64,000 nt of DNA from HLUCCA09 sp965277275 (GTDB lineage: Bacteria; Pseudomonadota; Alphaproteobacteria; Rhodobacterales; Rhodobacteraceae), in NCBI GenBank assembly GCA_965277275.1, contig CBDICG010000002.1, positions 992,001-1,056,000 of the forward strand, written 5' to 3'. A program made the position numbers and the translations under genes. Numbering within the stretch: the first letter of the stretch is position 1; each line of letters starts with the position of its first letter. A model generated the notes under the pieces. That model was given only the letters and a program-made list of their open reading frames with translations. It was not told the origin of the DNA and searched no databases. Shown piece after piece: positions 49,819 through 60,355 of this stretch.

Positions 49819-49927
49819 TTCATTTCTCCATTCCGATGCTTTGTCCGGGGAGCCATGCGCGCGGCTCCCTCACCTTGTTGGGGCGGAATTGCCCATGTAT
49901 TCGTGGCGACGCTTCCACCGGAGCACT

Positions 49928-49949
49928 CGAATTTTCGTACGAAAATTCG
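49928..49949. repeat. Perfect 22-bp palindrome between rpoA and rplQ
   Basis: CGAATTTTCGT followed directly by its complement ACGAAAATTCG. It is AT-rich against a GC-rich background and lies about 23 bases after the rpoA stop. Confidence 0.8.
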
Positions 49950-49972
49950 CCCCCGGCGGCATGCGTTCGAGC

Positions 49973-50989
49973 TCAGAACTGCTCTTCGAACTTCTTGGCC
50001 AGATCCTCGATGTTCTCTGGCGGCCATTCCTCGACATCCATCCCGAGGTGAAGACCCATGCCGGAAAGGACCTCCTTGATCTCGTTCAGAGACTTCCGGC
50101 CGAAGTTCGGAGTGCGAAGCATCTCCGCCTCGGTCTTCTGAATGAGGTCGCCAATATACACGATGTTGTCGTTCTTCAGGCAGTTCGCGGAGCGCACTGA
50201 AAGCTCAAGCTCGTCCACCTTCTTGAGCAGCAGCGGATTGAACTCGAGCCCATCGTCTTCATCCGCGCGGGAGGCGCTTTCGGGCTCTTCGAAGTTCACG
50301 AAGATGGAGAGCTGGTCCTGCAGGATCCGCGCCGCGTAGGCGACAGCGTCTTCCGGGGTCACGGACCCGTCCGTTTCAACCTTCAGCGTCAGCTTGTCAT
50401 AGTCCAGAACCTGCCCCTCGCGGGTCGGCTGGACATCATAGCTCACACGCTTCACCGGCGAGTAGATCGCATCGATCGGGATCAATCCGATCGGCGCGTC
50501 CTCCGGGCGGTTCTTGTCCGCCGCCGCGTATCCTTTGCCGGTGTTGACCGTCAGCTCCATGTAGACGTCCGCGCCCTCGTCGACGTGGCAGATAACATGA
50601 TCCCGGTTCAGGATCTCGATGCCTGCGCTCTCGGAAATGTCCCCAGCCTTGACGGCGCACGGCCCCTTGGCGGAGATCGTCAGGCGCTTGGGCCCGTCCA
50701 CATCCATGCGGATCGCGACGCCCTTGAGGTTGAGCACGATGTCCGTCACGTCCTCGCGGACGCCGGCAACCGAGCTGAACTCGTGCAGCACGTTGTCGAT
50801 TTGGACAGACGTCACCGCAGCGCCCTGAAGCGACGACAGCAGAATACGGCGCACCGCGTTGCCGAGGGTCAGACCGAAGCCGCGTTCGAGCGGCTCAGCG
50901 ATGACGGTGGCCTGACGCGCGGGATCGTGGCCCGGCTTCGTGACAAGCTGCGTCGGCTTGATCAGTTCTTGCCAGTTCTTGTGGATCAT
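49973..50989 (-). CDS. rpoA: DNA-directed RNA polymerase subunit alpha
   Basis: A 338-residue alpha subunit. N-terminal assembly domain: RGFGLTLGNAVRRILLSSLQGAAV; C-terminal domain: ELELSVRSANCLKNDNI and TPNFGRKSLNEIKEVL, which contacts UP elements and activators. ATG 50989 has GGAGG nine bases upstream and gives the expected MIHKNWQELIKP start. Confidence 0.98.
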   Translation of the reverse strand: MIHKNWQELIKPTQLVTKPGHDPARQATVIAEPLERGFGLTLGNAVRRILLSSLQGAAVTSVQIDNVLHEFSSVAGVREDVTDIVLNLKGVAIRMDVDGPKRLTISAKGPCAVKAGDISESAGIEILNRDHVICHVDEGADVYMELTVNTGKGYAAADKNRPEDAPIGLIPIDAIYSPVKRVSYDVQPTREGQVLDYDKLTLKVETDGSVTPEDAVAYAARILQDQLSIFVNFEEPESASRADEDDGLEFNPLLLKKVDELELSVRSANCLKNDNIVYIGDLIQKTEAEMLRTPNFGRKSLNEIKEVLSGMGLHLGMDVEEWPPENIEDLAKKFEEQF

Positions 50990-51059
50990 GATGTGCCTCC
51001 ATTCCAGTTCAGCGCCCATGACCAGTGGCGCCGAACACCCGAGGATCGAAATGCGCGAC

Positions 51060-51087
51060 GCCGCGCCCCATTCAATCGGGGCACGGC
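51060..51087 (-). terminator. Hairpin between rpsK and rpoA
   Basis: GCCG-C-GCCCC (51060-51069) pairs with GGGGC-A-CGGC (51078-51087), one internal mismatch, 8-base loop. It may modulate expression between rpsK and rpoA. Confidence 0.45.
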
Positions 51088-51109
51088 GGTAAAAACATCG
51101 GTCGCTGTA

Positions 51110-51499
51110 TCAGACCCGTCGACGTTTGGGCGGGCGGCAACCGTTGTGGGCAATCGGCGTGACATCCCGGATCGCGGTGATGTTGAAACCAACCGCCGCA
51201 AGCGCGCGCAGCGCGCTCTCACGTCCGGATCCGGGGCCTTGCACCTCGACCTCAAGGGTCTTGACGCCATGCTCCTGTGCCTTGCGGCCCGCATCTTCGG
51301 CGGCCATCTGCGCGGCATAGGGGGTCGATTTGCGCGAGCCCTTGAAACCCATCGTTCCGGCAGAGGACCACGCAATCGCGTTGCCCTGCACATCGGAAAT
51401 AAGGATCTTGGTGTTGTTGAAAGAAGAGTTCACATGCGCCACGCCAGTGGCGATGTTCTTGGAGACCTTCTTGCGGGCGGGACGACGATCGCGTGCCAT
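51110..51499 (-). CDS. rpsK: 30S ribosomal protein S11
   Basis: A 129-residue S11 with GVAHVNSSFNNTKILISD, SRKSTPYAAQMAAEDA and the C-terminal DVTPIAHNGCRPPKRRRV. It lies between rpsM (15-base gap) and rpoA, as in the bacterial alpha operon. Confidence 0.98.
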   Translation of the reverse strand: MARDRRPARKKVSKNIATGVAHVNSSFNNTKILISDVQGNAIAWSSAGTMGFKGSRKSTPYAAQMAAEDAGRKAQEHGVKTLEVEVQGPGSGRESALRALAAVGFNITAIRDVTPIAHNGCRPPKRRRV

Positions 51500-51514
51500 A
51501 TCTCGGAGCCTCCC

Positions 51515-51883
51515 TTACTTCTTCTTGCCAGCGATGGCTTTGGCCGGACCCTTGCGGGTGCGCGCATTGGTATGCGTGCGCTGACCGCGGACCGGAAGCT
51601 TGCGCCGGTGACGGAGGCCGCGATAGCAGCCCAGATCCATCAGACGCTTGACGTTCATCTGAACATCACGGCGCAGGTCGCCTTCGACGGTCAGGTTCTG
51701 GTCGATGTGCTCGCGGATCGAGAGGACCTCGGCGTCGGACAACTCGTTGACGCGGCGCGTCACGTCGATGCCGACAGAGTCGCAGATCTCCCGTGCCGCG
51801 GCGTTGCCGATTCCGTGGATGTAGGTAAGCGCGATGGGAACGCGCTTGGCGGTGGGGATGTTGACCCCGGCGATACGTGCCAA
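51515..51883 (-). CDS. rpsM: 30S ribosomal protein S13
   Basis: A 122-residue S13 with ARIAGVNIPTAKRVPIALTY, the CYRGLRHRRKLPVRGQRT segment and a basic C-terminus. About 185 bases separate it from adk; rpmJ (L36), often present here, is not seen in the gap. Confidence 0.98.
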   Translation of the reverse strand: MARIAGVNIPTAKRVPIALTYIHGIGNAAAREICDSVGIDVTRRVNELSDAEVLSIREHIDQNLTVEGDLRRDVQMNVKRLMDLGCYRGLRHRRKLPVRGQRTHTNARTRKGPAKAIAGKKK

Positions 51884-52069
51884 GTTCTGTCTTCCTTCGG
51901 TTGCGGTTCCGTAATACCAGAACCTTTTTTCACAACGATGCCCCGGCGCGTGGCCCGCCTCGGAAGGCGATCCACACCCGAGGGTCAGATGCGGGGATGT
52001 TTAAGCGATTCTTTCCAGAGCGTGCGACGTAAGCGCATACCGGGGTGAGGTCAAGGCCCGCAGGGCAAG

Positions 52070-52653
52070 TTACGCGCTCTTGTCAAGAACTTTCGAAATG
52101 GCCTGTCCCACGGCCTCGATCTCGGCGAGGCCATCGACGCTCTCCAGGTCTCCCTTGGCGTAATAGTAGCCAATGAGCGGTGAGGTCTTCTTGTAGTATT
52201 CCATCAGTCGCGTGCGCATGCTCTCGGCATTGTCGTCGGCCCGTACCGGCTTGCCCGCAGCTTCGGCTTCCTTTGCGCGGTTGACGACCCGCTGCACGAG
52301 CGTCTCGTCATCAACCTGCATCTCCACGACCGCGTCGATCGACTGTCCGACCTTTTCGAGCAATGCGCCGAGCGCGTCGGCCTGCGCGAGCGTGCGCGGG
52401 AACCCGTCGAAGATGAACCCGCCAGGCGCCTCGGCCGTCTCAAGCTTTTCCTCGATCAGACCGATGACGATCTCGTCCGTCACCAGATCGCCACGCGCCA
52501 TCACGTCGGCGACCATGTTGCCCATCTCGGTGCCGCTCGATTTGGCCTCGCGGAGCATGTCTCCGGTTGAGAGCTGCACCATGCCGCGTGCCTCGACAAG
52601 ACGCTGTGCTTGCGTGCCCTTGCCCGCACCCGGCGGGCCCAAAAGGATGATGT

Positions 52654-52657
<4 letters not shown>
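52070..52657 (-). CDS. adk: Adenylate kinase, short form without zinc LID
   Basis: Interconverts AMP, ADP and ATP. The 195-residue protein has P-loop GPPGAGKGT (7-15) and DGFPRTLAQADAL. The LID region is a short helix (NRAKEAEAAGKPVRADDNA) without the four cysteines of the long form, as usual in many alphaproteobacteria. Its ATG overlaps the secY stop by four bases. Confidence 0.96.
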
Positions 52658-54039
<1,382 letters not shown>

Positions 54040-54153
54040 ATGCGCTGCCTCTTGTCAGGGCCGTCTCAAGACAGCGCCGCCGGACCGGTCCCCGGTCGGC
54101 GGCGCGAGACCATTAGCTGCGATGTAAGCCGGGCGGGTGCCCGGCACAACCGC

Positions 54154-54627
54154 TCAGGCCGCCTCTGCGGCCTTTGTGACCGAAAGCGAGCCGCCTGCCG
54201 CTTCAACTGCCTTGACCGCCGACGCCGATGCACCAGTGACCTCGAGCGACACTTTCGCGGAAAAGTCGCCCTTCGCCAGGATGCGAACACCGTCCTTCTT
54301 GCGGCGCACGAGCCCGGACGCAACGAGCGCGTCCTCGGTGATCGCAGCACCCGCGTCGAGCTTGCCGGCATCGATAAACTTCTGGATCAGCCCGAGGTTC
54401 ACCACGGCGTAGGCCTTGCGGTTGGGCTTGTTGAAGCCACGCTTGGGCAGACGCTGATAGAGCGGCATCTGGCCGCCCTCGTACCCGTTGATCGCCACAC
54501 CCGAGCGGGATTTCTGACCCTTGATGCCGCGACCGGCGGTCTTGCCCTTGCCGGAGCCCGGACCGCGGCCGACGCGCATGCGCTTTTTCGTCGAGCCCGC
54601 TGCCGGGCTGAGTTCATTGAGTTTCAT
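54154..54627 (-). CDS. rplO: 50S ribosomal protein L15
   Basis: A 157-residue L15 beginning MKLNELSPAAGSTKKRMRVG, with GRGPGSGKGKTAGRGIKGQKSRSG split over the Gly-rich basic N-terminus and a C-terminal globular domain ending KAVEAAGGSL. ATG 54627 gives the family start; the longer frame is rejected. Confidence 0.97.
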   Translation of the reverse strand: MKLNELSPAAGSTKKRMRVGRGPGSGKGKTAGRGIKGQKSRSGVAINGYEGGQMPLYQRLPKRGFNKPNRKAYAVVNLGLIQKFIDAGKLDAGAAITEDALVASGLVRRKKDGVRILAKGDFSAKVSLEVTGASASAVKAVEAAGGSLSVTKAAEAA

Positions 54628-54723
54628 GTCGCTTCTCCTATCGCCGGACGCACCCCGCGAAGCGAAATGGGGCGGCCTCGGCATGATTGGGCGGCCACCG
54701 AAGGGCCGCCCCTTGTCAGCGCG

Positions 54724-54912
54724 TCAGCCGCGCTCTTCGATGATTTCCACGAGATGCGGGATCTTGTCGACCATGCCGCGCACAGAGGGCGTATCCTCGA
54801 GCTCGCGGGTCTTGTGCATCTTGTTGAGCCCGAGGCCGATCAGCGTCTGACGCTGCTTGGCGGGGCGGCGGATCGGTGAGCCGATCTGCTTGACAACGAT
54901 TGTCTTGGCCAT
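54724..54912 (-). CDS. rpmD: 50S ribosomal protein L30
   Basis: A 62-residue L30 with IVVKQIGSPIRRPAKQRQTL and GLGLNKMHKTRELEDTPSVRG. It lies 12 bases after rpsE. Confidence 0.96.
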   Translation of the reverse strand: MAKTIVVKQIGSPIRRPAKQRQTLIGLGLNKMHKTRELEDTPSVRGMVDKIPHLVEIIEERG

Positions 54913-54924
54913 GCTGGGATCTCC

Positions 54925-55518
54925 TTACGCGTCCGCTGTCTCGGCTTCGGCCGGAGCCTCTGCCTTCGGCGCATCGTCCGGACGGCGCAGGATGTCGGCG
55001 ACCTTCTTGCCGCGGCGCTGTGCGACCTGACGCGGCGAGGCCTGGTTTCTCAGGCCGTCCATCGTGGCGCGGATCATGTTGTAGGGGTTTTGCGTGCCGG
55101 TCGACTTGGCAACAACGTCCTGGATGCCGAGCATCTCGAAGACGGCGCGCATCGGACCACCCGCGATGATGCCGGTACCTTGCGGAGCCGTCCGCATCAC
55201 GACCTTGCCGGCGCCGTGGTGGCCCTGAACGTCGTGGTGCAGCGTGCGGCCTTCGCGCAGCGGCACACGGATCATCTGGCGCTTGGCCTGCTCGGTTGCC
55301 TTGCGGATCGCCTCGGGCACCTCTTTGGCCTTGCCCTTGCCGAAGCCGACACGGCCCTTCTGGTCGCCCACGACGACGAGTGCGGCGAAACCGAAGCGCT
55401 TGCCGCCCTTCACCGTCTTCGACACCCGGTTGATCGCGACCAGACGGTCAGCGAATTCGGGGGCCTCGTCGCGGTCACGGCGGCCGCGGCCACCGCCTCT
55501 GTTATCGTCTCGTGCCAT
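54925..55518 (-). CDS. rpsE: 30S ribosomal protein S5
   Basis: A 197-residue S5. The N-terminal double-stranded RNA-binding domain has LVAINRVSKTVKGGKRFGF and GRVGFGKGKAKEVPEAIRKA, followed by VMRTAPQGTGIIAGGPMRAV. Both termini carry charged low-complexity extensions. Confidence 0.98.
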   Translation of the reverse strand: MARDDNRGGGRGRRDRDEAPEFADRLVAINRVSKTVKGGKRFGFAALVVVGDQKGRVGFGKGKAKEVPEAIRKATEQAKRQMIRVPLREGRTLHHDVQGHHGAGKVVMRTAPQGTGIIAGGPMRAVFEMLGIQDVVAKSTGTQNPYNMIRATMDGLRNQASPRQVAQRRGKKVADILRRPDDAPKAEAPAEAETADA

Positions 55519-55631
55519 GCACGTGTCCTTTCAACGTGGCGCCCAGATGCGCCGAATGGGGCAATCACGGTGGACTGCACGGGCGTGCAGCCCCCGGATC
55601 ATCGAGACGGCGCAGACTGCGCCGCCTGCAC

Positions 55632-55991
55632 TTAGAACTTCAGGCCACCCTCACGGGCAGCGTCTGCGAGCGCCTTGACCTTGCCGTGGAAAAGAAAGCC
55701 TCCACGGTCGAAGTAGCACTCCTCCACGCCAGCGGCCTTGGCGCGCTCGGCGATCGTCGTGCCGACCTTGGTGGCCGCCTCGACGTTGTTCTTGCCGATG
55801 ATGCCGAGATCCTTCTCCAACGAGGAGGCGGAGGCCAACGTGCGACCCTCGACATCGTCGATCAGCTGAACGCTGATGTTCTTGTTGCTGCGATGGACAG
55901 AGAGGCGCACGCGCCCCGCGTTCATCTTCCGCAGCTTGTTCCGGACGCGCAGGCGGCGCTTCTGGAACAACTCTCGTTTGCTCAGTGCCAT
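55632..55991 (-). CDS. rplR: 50S ribosomal protein L18
   Basis: A 119-residue L18 starting MALSKRELFQKRRLRVRNKL, with RLSVHRSNKNISVQLIDD and the C-terminal YFDRGGFLFHGKVKALADAA. ATG 55991 was preferred over the longer frame. It binds 5S rRNA. Confidence 0.97.
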   Translation of the reverse strand: MALSKRELFQKRRLRVRNKLRKMNAGRVRLSVHRSNKNISVQLIDDVEGRTLASASSLEKDLGIIGKNNVEAATKVGTTIAERAKAAGVEECYFDRGGFLFHGKVKALADAAREGGLKF

Positions 55992-56004
55992 GGTTTTCGC
56001 GTCC

Positions 56005-56538
56005 TTACTTCTTCTTGCCTTCCTTGCGGAAGATAAACTCGCCCTTATAGCGGATACCCTTGCCCTTGTAGGGCTCGGGCTTGCGCCACTCGCGGATGTT
56101 GGCAGCCGCCTGGCCGACAATCTGCTCGTTGTTGCCCTCGATCACGATCTCGGTGGGCTTCGGGCAGGTGACGGTCACGCCTTCCGGCACGGCGTACTCG
56201 ACCTCGTGGGAGAGGCCCAGGTTCAGCTTCAGCGTGTTGCCCTGCATCTGGGCACGGTAGCCAACGCCCTGGATCTCGAGCTCTTTCTTGAAGCCTTCCG
56301 TCACGCCGGTGACGAGGTTCGCGATCTGCGTGCGGGACATGCCCCACTGCTGACGCGCGCGCTTGGACTGGCCACGCGGCGTGATCGTCAGCGCGCTGTC
56401 TTCCTGCTGGATCGTCACATCGTCGGTGGCGGTGAAGCTGCGGGTACCCTTGGGCCCCTTCACTTCGACCGTCTGGCCCGAAATGCTTGCGGTGACGCCC
56501 GAGGGCAGGTCGACCGGTTTCTTTCCGATACGGCTCAT
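56005..56538 (-). CDS. rplF: 50S ribosomal protein L6
   Basis: A 177-residue L6 starting MSRIGKKPVDLPSGVTASI, with VEVKGPKGTRSF and the C-terminal KPEPYKGKGIRYKGEFIFRK. ATG 56538 is 10 bases after the rpsH stop. Confidence 0.98.
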   Translation of the reverse strand: MSRIGKKPVDLPSGVTASISGQTVEVKGPKGTRSFTATDDVTIQQEDSALTITPRGQSKRARQQWGMSRTQIANLVTGVTEGFKKELEIQGVGYRAQMQGNTLKLNLGLSHEVEYAVPEGVTVTCPKPTEIVIEGNNEQIVGQAAANIREWRKPEPYKGKGIRYKGEFIFRKEGKKK

Positions 56539-56548
56539 CTGGCCCTCC

Positions 56549-56944
56549 CTAGAAGATCGTGCAGAGCACTTCGCCGCCGACATTCGCCTGGCGCGCGGCC
56601 GCGTCCGACATCACACCCTTCGAGGTGGAGACGATGGACACGCCGAGCCCCTGACGGACCGACGGGATGTCGCCAACGCTGGAATACACACGCCGGCCGG
56701 GGGTCGACACGCGCTTCAGCTCACGGATCACGGGCTCACCCTCGTAGTACTTGAGAGAGATCTCAAGCTCGGGGTGGCCGGTGTCGTGGTTGACCATGCG
56801 CTCGTAGCCGCGGATGTAGCCCTCGTCCTGAAGCACATCGAGAACCCAGGCGCGGAGCTTGGAGGCCGGTGTGCGGACGGTGGACTTGCCGCGCATCTGA
56901 GCGTTGCGGATGCGGGTGAGCATATCGCCGAGAGGATCGTTCAT
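56549..56944 (-). CDS. rpsH: 30S ribosomal protein S8
   Basis: A 131-residue S8 starting MNDPLGDMLTRIRNAQMRGK and ending with the STSKGVMSDAAARQANVGGE motif. In E. coli S8 is the translational repressor of the spc operon. Confidence 0.98.
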   Translation of the reverse strand: MNDPLGDMLTRIRNAQMRGKSTVRTPASKLRAWVLDVLQDEGYIRGYERMVNHDTGHPELEISLKYYEGEPVIRELKRVSTPGRRVYSSVGDIPSVRQGLGVSIVSTSKGVMSDAAARQANVGGEVLCTIF

Positions 56945-56959
56945 ATCATCAGTCCTCCC

Positions 56960-57265
56960 TTACCAGCTCGACTTGACCATGCCGGGGATCTGCCCGGCGG
57001 AGGCGAGGTCGCGCAGCGCGATCCGGCTCATCTTCAGCTTGCGGTAGTACGCCTTGGGGCGACCCGTGAGCTGACAGCGGTTGTGCAGACGCGTGGCCGA
57101 GGAGTTGCGCGGCAGCTTGGCGAGCTTCAGGCGCGCCTTGAACCGCTCTTCCATCGGGCGTTCTTCGTCGTTTGCGATTTCCTTGAGCGCTGCACGCTTG
57201 GTGGCGTACTTGTCGACAAGAGCCTGACGCTTCTTCTCGCGCTCGATCATTGCTTTTTTAGCCAT
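56960..57265 (-). CDS. rpsN: 30S ribosomal protein S14
   Basis: A 101-residue long-form S14 with no zinc-binding CxxC motifs: KKAMIEREKKRQALVDKYA at the start and RCQLTGRPKAYYRKLKMSRI near the end. Confidence 0.98.
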   Translation of the reverse strand: MAKKAMIEREKKRQALVDKYATKRAALKEIANDEERPMEERFKARLKLAKLPRNSSATRLHNRCQLTGRPKAYYRKLKMSRIALRDLASAGQIPGMVKSSW

Positions 57266-57283
57266 GAATAATTCTCCCGAGGC

Positions 57284-57847
57284 TCAGCTGCTGAACGGCA
57301 TGTTGAAATGCTTCAACAGCGCCTTGGCTTCTGCATCCGTCTCAGCGGTGGTGCAGATGATAATGTCCATGCCCCAGACCTCGTCGACCTTGTCGTACTC
57401 GATCTCGGGGAAGACGATGTGTTCCTTGACGCCCATGGCATAGTTGCCGCGCCCGTCGAACGACTTTGCGTTCACGCCGCGGAAGTCGCGGATACGGGGC
57501 ATGGCAACCGTCACCAGACGGTCGAAGAATTCATACATCCGGTCGCCGCGCAGCGTGACCTTGGCGCCAAGCGGCATGTCTTCGCGGACGCGGAAGCCCG
57601 CGATGGACTTCTTGGCGCGGGTGATAACAGCCTGCTGACCGGCGATCTTCGTCAGATCCTCCTGGGCGGACTTGGCTTTCTTGGAATCGCGCACGGCTTC
57701 GGCACCGGCCCCGATATTCAGCACGACCTTGTCGAGCCGCGGGATCTGCATGTCGTTCTTGTAGCCGAACTCTTCCTTCATCGCCGCACGGATCGTATTG
57801 CGGTAGATGGACTTGAGGCGCGGGGTGTAATCGGTGGTGTCGAGCAT
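57284..57847 (-). CDS. rplE: 50S ribosomal protein L5
   Basis: A 187-residue L5 with RLDKVVLNIGAGAEAV, GFRVREDMPLGAKVTLRG, and EHIVFPEIEYDKVDEVWGMD. It binds 5S rRNA. Its ATG overlaps the rplX stop. Confidence 0.98.
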   Translation of the reverse strand: MLDTTDYTPRLKSIYRNTIRAAMKEEFGYKNDMQIPRLDKVVLNIGAGAEAVRDSKKAKSAQEDLTKIAGQQAVITRAKKSIAGFRVREDMPLGAKVTLRGDRMYEFFDRLVTVAMPRIRDFRGVNAKSFDGRGNYAMGVKEHIVFPEIEYDKVDEVWGMDIIICTTAETDAEAKALLKHFNMPFSS

Positions 57848-58152
57848 CAGATCACGTCTCCCGTGGTCTTGGCGAAGCGGACCTTCTTGCCGTCTTCCTC
57901 GCGGAAACCAACGCGGGTCGCTTTGCCATTGGCATCGACGTAGGCGAGGTTGGAGAGGTCAACGGGCATCGCCTTGGGCTGGCGGCCGCCCTGGTTCGTC
58001 TGGGTCTGGCGCATGTGGCGGACGGCGATGTTGATCCCGTCGACAACGGCCTTGCCGGACTTCGGGTCGACCGACGAAATCTCGCCCGTCTTGCCCTTGT
58101 CCTTGCCGGCGAGCACGACCACCTTGTCGCCCTTCTTGAGCTTTGCAGCCAT
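57847..58152 (-). CDS. rplX: 50S ribosomal protein L24
   Basis: A 101-residue L24 with the KOW motif KKGDKVVVLAGKDKGKTGEI at the N-terminus and GINIAVRHMRQTQTNQGG. It overlaps rplE downstream and rplN upstream by a base or more. Confidence 0.97.
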   Translation of the reverse strand: MAAKLKKGDKVVVLAGKDKGKTGEISSVDPKSGKAVVDGINIAVRHMRQTQTNQGGRQPKAMPVDLSNLAYVDANGKATRVGFREEDGKKVRFAKTTGDVI

Positions 58153-58520
58153 CAGAGCACCTCCGGCGCGAGCGAAATGATCTTCATGAAGTTCTTGCCA
58201 CGGAGCTCGCGCACGACCGGGCCAAAGATCCGGGTGCCGATCGGCTCCATGTTGTTGTTGAGGATGACGGCGGCATTCCGGTCAAAGCGGATCGCGGTGC
58301 CGTCCTCGCGGCGAACTTCCTTGGCGGTCCGGACGACGACGGCTTTGCGCACGTCACCCTTCTTCACACGGCCCCGCGGGATTGCTTCCTTGACCGACAC
58401 CACGATGATGTCGCCCACAGAGGCATATTTCCGCTTCGAGCCGCCGAGGACCTTGATGCACTGCACCCGGCGTGCGCCGGAGTTGTCAGCGACATCCAGA
58501 TTGGTCTGCATCTGGATCAT
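58152..58520 (-). CDS. rplN: 50S ribosomal protein L14
   Basis: A 122-residue L14 starting MIQMQTNLDVADNSGARRVQ with the signature IGTRIFGPVVRELR near the end. Confidence 0.98.
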   Translation of the reverse strand: MIQMQTNLDVADNSGARRVQCIKVLGGSKRKYASVGDIIVVSVKEAIPRGRVKKGDVRKAVVVRTAKEVRREDGTAIRFDRNAAVILNNNMEPIGTRIFGPVVRELRGKNFMKIISLAPEVL

Positions 58521-58588
58521 GGTGGTACTCCCGACCTTTGGGGACCGGCTTTACACGGCCCCACGGTTTCGAGGGATGTGAACGGGGC

Positions 58589-58822
58589 TTAGATCGCCTC
58601 GATCACCTCCCAGCGTTTGGTTTTCGACTTGGGCGCGCATTCTTGAATGCGCACGGTCTGGCCGACTTCAAAGGCGTTCGCCTCGTCGTGGGCGCGATAC
58701 TTCTTCGACTTCCGGATCGTCTTCTTCAGAACCGGATGCGTGAAACGGCGCTCAACGAGGACGGTGACCGTCTGTGCGTTCTGGTTGGAGGTGACGGTAC
58801 CTTGCAGGATACGCTTGGGCAT
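58589..58822 (-). CDS. rpsQ: 30S ribosomal protein S17
   Basis: A 77-residue S17 with ILQGTVTSNQNAQTVTVLVE and the HDEANAFEVGQTVRIQE motif. It is three bases from rpmC. Confidence 0.97.
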   Translation of the reverse strand: MPKRILQGTVTSNQNAQTVTVLVERRFTHPVLKKTIRKSKKYRAHDEANAFEVGQTVRIQECAPKSKTKRWEVIEAI

Positions 58823-58825
58823 CTG

Positions 58826-59032
58826 TTACGCCTCCGCTGCGGCCGAAGCGGCCTTTTCGTTGAGAATGGTCATGACGCGCGCGGTGTCGCGGCGCACCTT
58901 GCGCATGCGCGCGGTGTTCTCAAGCTGGCTGGTGGCTTTCTGGAAGCGCAGGTTAAACGCTTCTTTCTTCAGAGCCGTCAGCTGCTCACGCAGCTCATCG
59001 GGCGTCTTGTCACGCAGTTCCGTGGCGTTCAT
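58826..59032 (-). CDS. rpmC: 50S ribosomal protein L29
   Basis: A 68-residue helical-hairpin L29: NATELRDKTPDELREQLTAL and QLENTARMRKVRRDTARVMT. ATG 59032 gives the family start. Its usual upstream neighbour rplP is 3.9 kb away because three unrelated genes intervene. No clear promoter was found in the 96 bases before it. Confidence 0.96.
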   Translation of the reverse strand: MNATELRDKTPDELREQLTALKKEAFNLRFQKATSQLENTARMRKVRRDTARVMTILNEKAASAAAEA

Positions 59033-59128
59033 CGCCTGTTCCTTCTCTTCAAACACCGGAGAGCCCCGCGAGAGGTCACTCTGATTCCGGTGGACTTTGG
59101 AGTGAGTGCGCCTCCTAGACCACGTGTC

Positions 59129-60262
59129 CTAGCTTGGCAACCCGGTAACGGGCCCATTTCCCGCAGCCTGTTCAAAAACCTCGTCAGAGACTTCCAGACC
59201 GAAGGCCGCGCTGCATTGCGCCAACACGGTGTAGGCCGAGCGGACTGCGTAGGCCTCGGTTGAAACGATCGGCGCCTGGCTTGGAACCTGTGCCTCGATC
59301 GGCTTCATCCGGCTCGAATGCCGGCGATCGTCGAACTTGAAACCGCTCTCGCACATGTAGATCAGCCCGGTGTCCCGCTCGATCATCAGGTCGTGCGAGC
59401 AAAAGCCGTGGCCCAGCGCCTCATGGGCCTGCCTTGCGATTGTCGCGAACTGTTCGGTGTAGGGGGCGACAAGCGTACGGTGCATGAACTCGATCAGATC
59501 AGGATCAAGCGGCGTGTTCTTCGTTTTGACGTTCGGGTCCTCGTCGGACACCGGCCGCGCACGCGGAAAGGGATGCAGCACCGCGTCGCCGCAGCACATC
59601 ACACGCACGGAGGTGTAGTACGCCTCCCCTGCGTAGTCGACGCGCGTATCGATGAAGGCCCGCGCGACCTCGTCTTCGGCAGGTTGGCCTTGTGCGCCGT
59701 CCGCCCGCCGGGTTGGAGCACCGGATCCGAGGCGCTTGCGCACGAAAACCTCGCGACCCTGCGCTTCGTTGGGGGGCATGAGCACACCATGCGCCCGGAG
59801 CACCTCTTCGCTCAGCACCTTGTCCGCAAGGATGCGCCCGCTTTCGGCCGAGTTGTAGACCACAGCGCACCGATCCTCGATCCGCTGCATCCGTTCAGAG
59901 TGAATTTGACAATCGTCCTCGCCAAACAAGTTGATCAGCACGGTTGGAATCCCGCGCCGCAGATGAAGCTCGAGCTCAAGATGAGAGTGGCAGAAATGGG
60001 TGCGCATTCCCTCCCGGCGCAGGACGTCGACAAACGGCGCAAAATAACTGTACTTCGAGACCTTTCCGGTGTTTTCCGTCCCGGTCTCTCGCAGGACGGA
60101 AATCAGGCATTGCGCGGGGGCGTTGCGAGGCTGCGCAACCTCTCCCCACCTGTCCTGGTTGAGCGAACGACCGAGTGGGACAGTGCGGAGCGCGCTCCAG
60201 ATCAGCGATTTCACCGGGTCTCGCATGTGGCTTCCGCTTCGGGCACGTATGTTGCCACGCAT
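59129..60262 (-). CDS. Putative ATP-grasp ligase, paralog 1 of the rplP-rpmC insert
   Basis: A 377-residue protein of unknown function. After an N-terminal domain (about 45-130, including HFCHSHLELELHLRRGIPTV and NLFGEDDCQI) comes an ATP-grasp-like layout: ADKVLSEEVLRAHGVLMPP (146-164), VFVRKRLGSG (172-181, candidate ATP-binding lysine), FIDTRVDYAGEAYYTSVRVM (203-222) and a possible metal-binding segment DLMIERDTGLIYMCESGFKF (291-310). Residues 59-165 are very similar to the other paralog. The fold is an inference from motifs. ATG 60262 or 60226 may be the start. Substrates are unknown; carboxylate-amine ligation is the family chemistry. Confidence 0.72.
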   Translation of the reverse strand: MRGNIRARSGSHMRDPVKSLIWSALRTVPLGRSLNQDRWGEVAQPRNAPAQCLISVLRETGTENTGKVSKYSYFAPFVDVLRREGMRTHFCHSHLELELHLRRGIPTVLINLFGEDDCQIHSERMQRIEDRCAVVYNSAESGRILADKVLSEEVLRAHGVLMPPNEAQGREVFVRKRLGSGAPTRRADGAQGQPAEDEVARAFIDTRVDYAGEAYYTSVRVMCCGDAVLHPFPRARPVSDEDPNVKTKNTPLDPDLIEFMHRTLVAPYTEQFATIARQAHEALGHGFCSHDLMIERDTGLIYMCESGFKFDDRRHSSRMKPIEAQVPSQAPIVSTEAYAVRSAYTVLAQCSAAFGLEVSDEVFEQAAGNGPVTGLPS

Positions 60263-60313
60263 CTACTTCTCGCAACAAGTCTAGGGGCAAATGGTGCGCT
60301 TCGAAACACGGCA

Positions 60314-60355
60314 TTGCCCCCTTGGCGGCGAATTGCCTGCGCTCCCCAAGGGGGC
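60314..60355 (-). terminator. Long hairpin between the GT87-like gene and paralog 1
   Basis: Eleven-base perfect arms TGCCCCCTTGG (60314-60324) and CCAAGGGGGCA (60345-60355), 20-base loop, in the 210-base intergenic gap. No T-run follows on the minus strand. Confidence 0.6.
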
